A DNA stretch of 64,000 bases from Halioglobus sp. Its GTDB lineage: Bacteria > Pseudomonadota > Gammaproteobacteria > Pseudomonadales > Halieaceae. Location of the stretch: assembly GCA_020443345.1 (NCBI GenBank), contig JAGRIH010000051.1, positions 53,044-117,043 of the forward strand, read 5' to 3'. The position numbers and the translations under genes were made by a program. Under the pieces are notes generated by a model. That model searched no databases and had not been told where the DNA came from. It worked only from the letters and a program-made list of their open reading frames with translations. The first letter of the stretch is position 1, and each line of letters opens with the position of its first letter. Below are positions 59,900 through 64,000 of this stretch, piece by piece.

Positions 59900-62800
59900 A
59901 TGGCAGCCACTCAGCAAGCACCCCATCCACTGGAACAGGCCCTCAGACAGCGTATCCTGGTGCTGGACGGGGCCATGGGCACCATGATCCAGGCGGCGAA
60001 CCTGTGCGAGTCGGACTACCGCGGCGAGCGCTTTGCCGGGCACGGCGCGGATCTGAAAGGCAACAACGACCTGTTGTGCCTGACTCGCCCCGCAGTGGTT
60101 GCGGATATTCACCGGGCCTACCTGGAGGCCGGTGCCGATATCATCGCGACCAACACGTTCAACAGCACCTCCATCGCCCAGCAGGACTACGGCCTGGCCC
60201 ATCTGGCGCGGGAGCTGCACCTGGCCGGCGCCCGCATCGCACGCGAGGTCGCCGATGCAGTCACCGCCCGCGAGCCGCAGCGGCCGCGTTTCGTGGCCGG
60301 TGTGCTCGGGCCCACGCCAAAAACCGCGTCTATCTCGCCGGATGTGAATGATCCGGGGGCGCGCAGCGTGACGTTCGATCAGTTGCGCGAGGCCTACGCC
60401 GAGGCCGCGCGGGCGCTGCTGGACGGCGGCGTGGACCTGCTGCTGATAGAGACCATCTTCGATACACTGAACGCCAAGGCCGCTATCTTCGCCGTACGTA
60501 CCGTGCTGCAAGAGACCGCCCGCGATGTGCCGCTGATGCTGTCAGTCACCTTTCCCGATACCAGCGGCCGCGTGCTGTCGGGGCAGAATCCCGAGGCGTT
60601 CTGGAATTCCATCGCCCATGCCAGGCCGCTGATCGTGGGCAGCAACTGCGGTCGCCGGTTCCGGGAAATACGCCCCTTTATCGAGGAACTGGCCGGCGTC
60701 GCCGACTGCTATTTCAGCGCCCACCTCAATGCCGGCCTGCCCAATGCCTTCGGCGAGTTCGATGAGACACCGGACATCATGCACGAGGAGTTTCGCGGCT
60801 TTGCGCAGCGCGGTTTCCTCAATCTCGCCGGGGGCTGCTGCGGCACCACGCCGGCGCACATCCGGGCGATCGCCGATGCGGTGCGCGACGTTGCTCCCCG
60901 GCCCCTGCCGCAGCGCCCGCCGGCCTGCCGCCTGAGCGGCCTGGAGCCCTTCAACATCACCGCCGACAGCCTGTTCGTCAACGTGGGCGAGCGCTGCAAC
61001 GTGACCGGCTCCGCCCGTTTCAAGAGCCTGATTATGGAGGGCAATTACGAGGCCGCCCTGGATATCGCGCGCACCCAGGTGGCAGACGGCGCCCAGATCA
61101 TCGACATCAACATGGATGAGGGCATGCTCGACTCCGGCCGGGCCATGGTTACCTTTCTCAACCTGATCGCCGCCGAGCCGGATATCTGCCGGGTGCCCAT
61201 CATGGTGGATTCCTCCCGCTGGGAGGTGATCGAGGCCGGGCTGCAGTGTATCCAGGGCAAGGCGGTGGTCAACTCCATCAGTCTCAAGGCGGGCGAGGAG
61301 GAGTTTCTGGCCCAGGCCCGGCTGTGCCAATTGTACGGTGCGGCTATCGTGGTCATGGCCTTCGATGAAGACGGGCAGGCCGACAACCTGCAACGCCGCC
61401 AGGCTATCTGCAGGCGCTGCTACGACCTGCTGGTCGGGGAGCTGGATTTCAACCCCCACGACATTATTTTCGACCCCAATATTTTTGCGGTGGCCACGGG
61501 TATCGACGAGCACAACGACTACGCCCGCGAGTTTATCGAAGCCACGCGCTACATTAAATCCGAACTGCCCGGGGCACTGGTGTCGGGGGGCGTGTCCAAC
61601 GTGTCCTTTTCCTTCCGCGGCAACAACGCGGTGCGCGAGACCATTCACTCGGTGTTCCTGTACCACGCGATTCGCGCGGGCATGGACATGGGTATCGTCA
61701 ACGCGGGCCAACTGGCGGTCTACGACGAGCTGCCACGGGACTTGCGCGACGCAGTGGAGGATGTGGTACTCAACCGCCGGTCAGACGGCACCGAACGCCT
61801 GCTGGAACTGGCGGAGCGCTACCGCGACAGCGGCCCGGGCGAGGCCCGCGTGGAGGACCTGAGCTGGCGCCAGCAGCCGGTGGCGCAGCGCATCGAACAC
61901 GCCCTGGTCAAAGGTATCAACCAGTGGATCGTAGAGGATGCAGAAGAGGCCAGGCAGCAGTTCGAGCGCCCCATACAGGTGATTGAAGGCCCCCTCATGG
62001 ATGGCATGAACGTGGTCGGCGACCTGTTTGGCGAAGGCAAGATGTTTCTGCCCCAGGTGGTCAAGAGCGCGCGGGTGATGAAACAGGCGGTGGCCTACCT
62101 GCAGCCTTACATAGAGCAGGAAAAGACCGGCGGCAGCCAGACCAACGGCAAGATACTGCTGGCCACGGTCAAGGGCGATGTACACGATATCGGCAAGAAT
62201 ATCGTCGGCGTAGTGCTGCAGTGCAACAACTTCGAGGTGATCGACCTGGGCGTGATGGTGCCCTGCGAGGAGATTCTGCGGGTCGCGAAAGAACAGCAGA
62301 TCGATATCATCGGGCTGAGCGGCCTGATCACCCCGTCGCTGGATGAAATGGTCCACGTGGCCGCCGAGATGCAGCGCCTGGAATTCGAACTGCCGCTTAT
62401 GATCGGCGGCGCCACCACCTCCAAGGCCCATACCGCTGTGCGGATCGATCCGGAATACAACCGGGACGTGGTGGTGTATGTGCCGGACGCCTCGCGCAGT
62501 GTCGCGGTCGCCGCGCAACTGGTCGGTGAGGCCAAGGGGAGCTTTGCCGCGGCGCGCCGCGAAGAGTACGACAAGGTGCGCGAACGGGTGGCCAACCGCA
62601 AACCGCGCGCCCGGCAGATCAGCTACGCACAGGCGACGGAGCGCGCCCTGTCGCTGGACTGGCAGCACTACGAGCCGCCCCGCCCCAGCTTTATCGGCAC
62701 GCGAGTGTTTGAGGATTTTCCGCTGCGCTGCGTGCTGGAGACCGTGGACTGGACCCCGTTTTTTATCACCTGGGAGCTGTCCGGCAAGTTCCCCGCCATA

Positions 62801-63592
62801 CTCGAACACGAGGTGGTGGGCCAGCAGGCCCGCGAGCTGTATCGCGATGCACAAGCTCTGCTGGAGCGCATCATCGACGAGAAATTACTGCGCGCCAGTG
62901 GCACGCTGGGCTTCTGGCCGGCGGCGCGCATCGGGGCGGACGATATCGCCGTGTACACGGATGACACGCGCAGCGAGGTGCTGGCGAGCCTGCATCACCT
63001 GCGCCAGCAGACTGAAAAGCCGGACAATCAGCCCAATCTCAGCCTGGCGGACTTTATCGCACCCGCCGCCAGCGGCGTGCCCGACTATATCGGTGGCTTC
63101 TGTGTCACCACCGGCCACGGTGTGGAGGAACTGGTGCGCGAGTTCCAGGCGCGACACGACGATTACAATGCCATTATGGTCAAGTCGCTGGCGGACCGGC
63201 TGGCCGAAGCCTTCGCCGAATACTTGCACCGCATGGTGCGCAGGGAGCTGTGGGGCTATGCCCCGGACGAACACCTGGACAACCAGGACCTGATTCGCGA
63301 GCGCTATCGCGGTATTCGCCCAGCCCCGGGCTACCCCGCCTGCCCCGACCACACCGAAAAGGCGACGCTGTTCAGACTGCTCGACGCCAGCCGTACCTGT
63401 GGCGTGACCCTGTCGGACAGCTTCGCTATGAGCCCGGCCTCCGCGGTGAGCGGGTTTTACTACTCCCATCCCGAGTCCCGCTACTTTGCGGTGGGTAAAA
63501 TCGGCCGCGACCAGGTGGAGAGCCTGGCCGAGCGCAAGGGTGAGAGTGTCGCCGTGACGGAGCGCTGGCTGCGCCCGGTGCTAGGGTACTGA
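59900..63592 (+). CDS. metH: Cobalamin-dependent methionine synthase
   Basis: 1230 aa, full length. Modules in order: homocysteine-binding barrel ([11 protein letters not shown], zinc Cys in GSNCGRRF and [11 protein letters not shown]), folate barrel ([18 protein letters not shown]), cobalamin cap, B12-binding domain with [17 protein letters not shown] (His ligand), and SAM-dependent reactivation domain near the C-terminus. It methylates homocysteine using methyltetrahydrofolate. GGGGAGAA lies about 10 bases upstream of ATG. No cobalamin or SAH riboswitch was recognised in the 178-base leader. Confidence 0.96.
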   Translation: MAATQQAPHPLEQALRQRILVLDGAMGTMIQAANLCESDYRGERFAGHGADLKGNNDLLCLTRPAVVADIHRAYLEAGADIIATNTFNSTSIAQQDYGLAHLARELHLAGARIAREVADAVTAREPQRPRFVAGVLGPTPKTASISPDVNDPGARSVTFDQLREAYAEAARALLDGGVDLLLIETIFDTLNAKAAIFAVRTVLQETARDVPLMLSVTFPDTSGRVLSGQNPEAFWNSIAHARPLIVGSNCGRRFREIRPFIEELAGVADCYFSAHLNAGLPNAFGEFDETPDIMHEEFRGFAQRGFLNLAGGCCGTTPAHIRAIADAVRDVAPRPLPQRPPACRLSGLEPFNITADSLFVNVGERCNVTGSARFKSLIMEGNYEAALDIARTQVADGAQIIDINMDEGMLDSGRAMVTFLNLIAAEPDICRVPIMVDSSRWEVIEAGLQCIQGKAVVNSISLKAGEEEFLAQARLCQLYGAAIVVMAFDEDGQADNLQRRQAICRRCYDLLVGELDFNPHDIIFDPNIFAVATGIDEHNDYAREFIEATRYIKSELPGALVSGGVSNVSFSFRGNNAVRETIHSVFLYHAIRAGMDMGIVNAGQLAVYDELPRDLRDAVEDVVLNRRSDGTERLLELAERYRDSGPGEARVEDLSWRQQPVAQRIEHALVKGINQWIVEDAEEARQQFERPIQVIEGPLMDGMNVVGDLFGEGKMFLPQVVKSARVMKQAVAYLQPYIEQEKTGGSQTNGKILLATVKGDVHDIGKNIVGVVLQCNNFEVIDLGVMVPCEEILRVAKEQQIDIIGLSGLITPSLDEMVHVAAEMQRLEFELPLMIGGATTSKAHTAVRIDPEYNRDVVVYVPDASRSVAVAAQLVGEAKGSFAAARREEYDKVRERVANRKPRARQISYAQATERALSLDWQHYEPPRPSFIGTRVFEDFPLRCVLETVDWTPFFITWELSGKFPAILEHEVVGQQARELYRDAQALLERIIDEKLLRASGTLGFWPAARIGADDIAVYTDDTRSEVLASLHHLRQQTEKPDNQPNLSLADFIAPAASGVPDYIGGFCVTTGHGVEELVREFQARHDDYNAIMVKSLADRLAEAFAEYLHRMVRRELWGYAPDEHLDNQDLIRERYRGIRPAPGYPACPDHTEKATLFRLLDASRTCGVTLSDSFAMSPASAVSGFYYSHPESRYFAVGKIGRDQVESLAERKGESVAVTERWLRPVLGY

Positions 63593-63605
63593 GGAAATTG
63601 CAGAC

Positions 63606-63854
63606 ATGACTGAGCAGGAAAAAAGCAATGGACCGGCGCCAGAACAGGAAAAGCGCAAGCGATTAAAGCCGCTACAGATAATATCCAGTGTTTTTGCCGC
63701 CGGTCTGGGCGTGCAGAGCAGCAAGAATCGCGAACGGGATTTTCAGCAGGGCCACGGCGGCATTTTCATCGCAGCCGGTATCGTGTTCACCCTCCTGTTT
63801 ATCGGCACCCTGGTGACCATCGTGCAACTGGTGCTGAAAAGCGCCGGGAAATGA
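63606..63854 (+). CDS. DUF2970 small membrane protein
   Basis: 82 aa. A charged N-terminus, the DUF2970 signature LQIISSVFAAGLGVQSSKNR and RDFQQGH, then a single membrane helix (IFIAAGIVFTLLFIGTLVTI). The family is common in gammaproteobacteria, with no known function. It starts 13 bases after metH and is probably in the same transcript. Confidence 0.88.
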   Translation: MTEQEKSNGPAPEQEKRKRLKPLQIISSVFAAGLGVQSSKNRERDFQQGHGGIFIAAGIVFTLLFIGTLVTIVQLVLKSAGK

Positions 63855-64000
63855 GCCCGCGGGGCGCCGGCGTTTGACCTCCCGGTGGCCTCGTGCCCAG
63901 AAAAGGTCTAAGCTGAAGTTCCTGTTGTTGTGGAGCAGATTGTCTTTGTATTTTAGCCACTTGACGAAAAATGCGAGTCGCTGTTCTGTCTACAGCTGGA
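63855..64000. other. 3' end of window, no gene seen
   Basis: 146 bases after the DUF2970 gene. GC content falls towards the end. No coding start or terminator hairpin with a T-run was recognised; a gene may begin beyond the window. Confidence 0.4.

Overview
The window is about 60% GC, densely coded and almost free of mobile DNA. It looks like a chromosome segment of a marine-type gammaproteobacterium, perhaps Cellvibrionales/Halieaceae. That placement is an inference from NhaB, an IscR-controlled suf operon, the gloB / YafS-like methyltransferase / rnhA / dnaQ gene order, and a TonB-dependent receptor cluster. No rRNA, tRNA, CRISPR array, prophage or insertion sequence was seen.

Layout. 1-3275: two amidohydrolases (the first cut by the window edge) and a pirin. 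3493-10275: one complete minus-strand Fe-S operon, iscR-sufBCDS-sufA-sufT-sufE, with a recognisable IscR type 1 box before iscR. 10351-15585: a TonB-dependent receptor, a paraoxonase/SMP-30-like propeller and a DUF1214-like exported protein. 15987-17460: a decayed copy of the ABC efflux cassette that is intact at 39283-42483.

17649-38101 is an accessory energy/stress island. It holds a universal stress protein, a complete N-type ATPase operon (beta, epsilon, Q, R, a, c, b/delta, alpha, gamma), a receiver-GNAT fusion, a lone receiver, a FixJ-like regulator with a membrane PAS histidine kinase, acetate kinase, PEP synthase, class I aldolase, Hsp20 and a CBS-pair protein. Relics of phosphoketolase, an SLBB/RnfC-like protein, a DUF2892 protein and an SDR lie between them. 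The gene content recalls hypoxia/dormancy islands such as the Burkholderia lxa locus or the mycobacterial DosR regulon. Three copies of a 14-bp palindrome, TGTGG-N4-CCACA, lie in island intergenic regions and suggest one shared transcription factor. Both standalone receivers next to the FixJ-like gene carry Glu at the phospho-Asp position, and one is fused to an acetyltransferase.

38307-64000 returns to ordinary chromosome: a conserved membrane protein, the intact ABC cassette, a ZIP-like relic, a TRIC-like channel, SohB, NhaB, DnaQ, RNase HI, a methyltransferase, GloB, a LysM lytic transglycosylase, an AddAB-like helicase/nuclease pair, DAHP synthase, NfuA, MetH and a DUF2970 protein.

The most interesting content is the island: its palindrome regulon, its degenerate receivers, and its consistent mode of decay, with genes collapsed by internal deletion into head-to-tail remnants.
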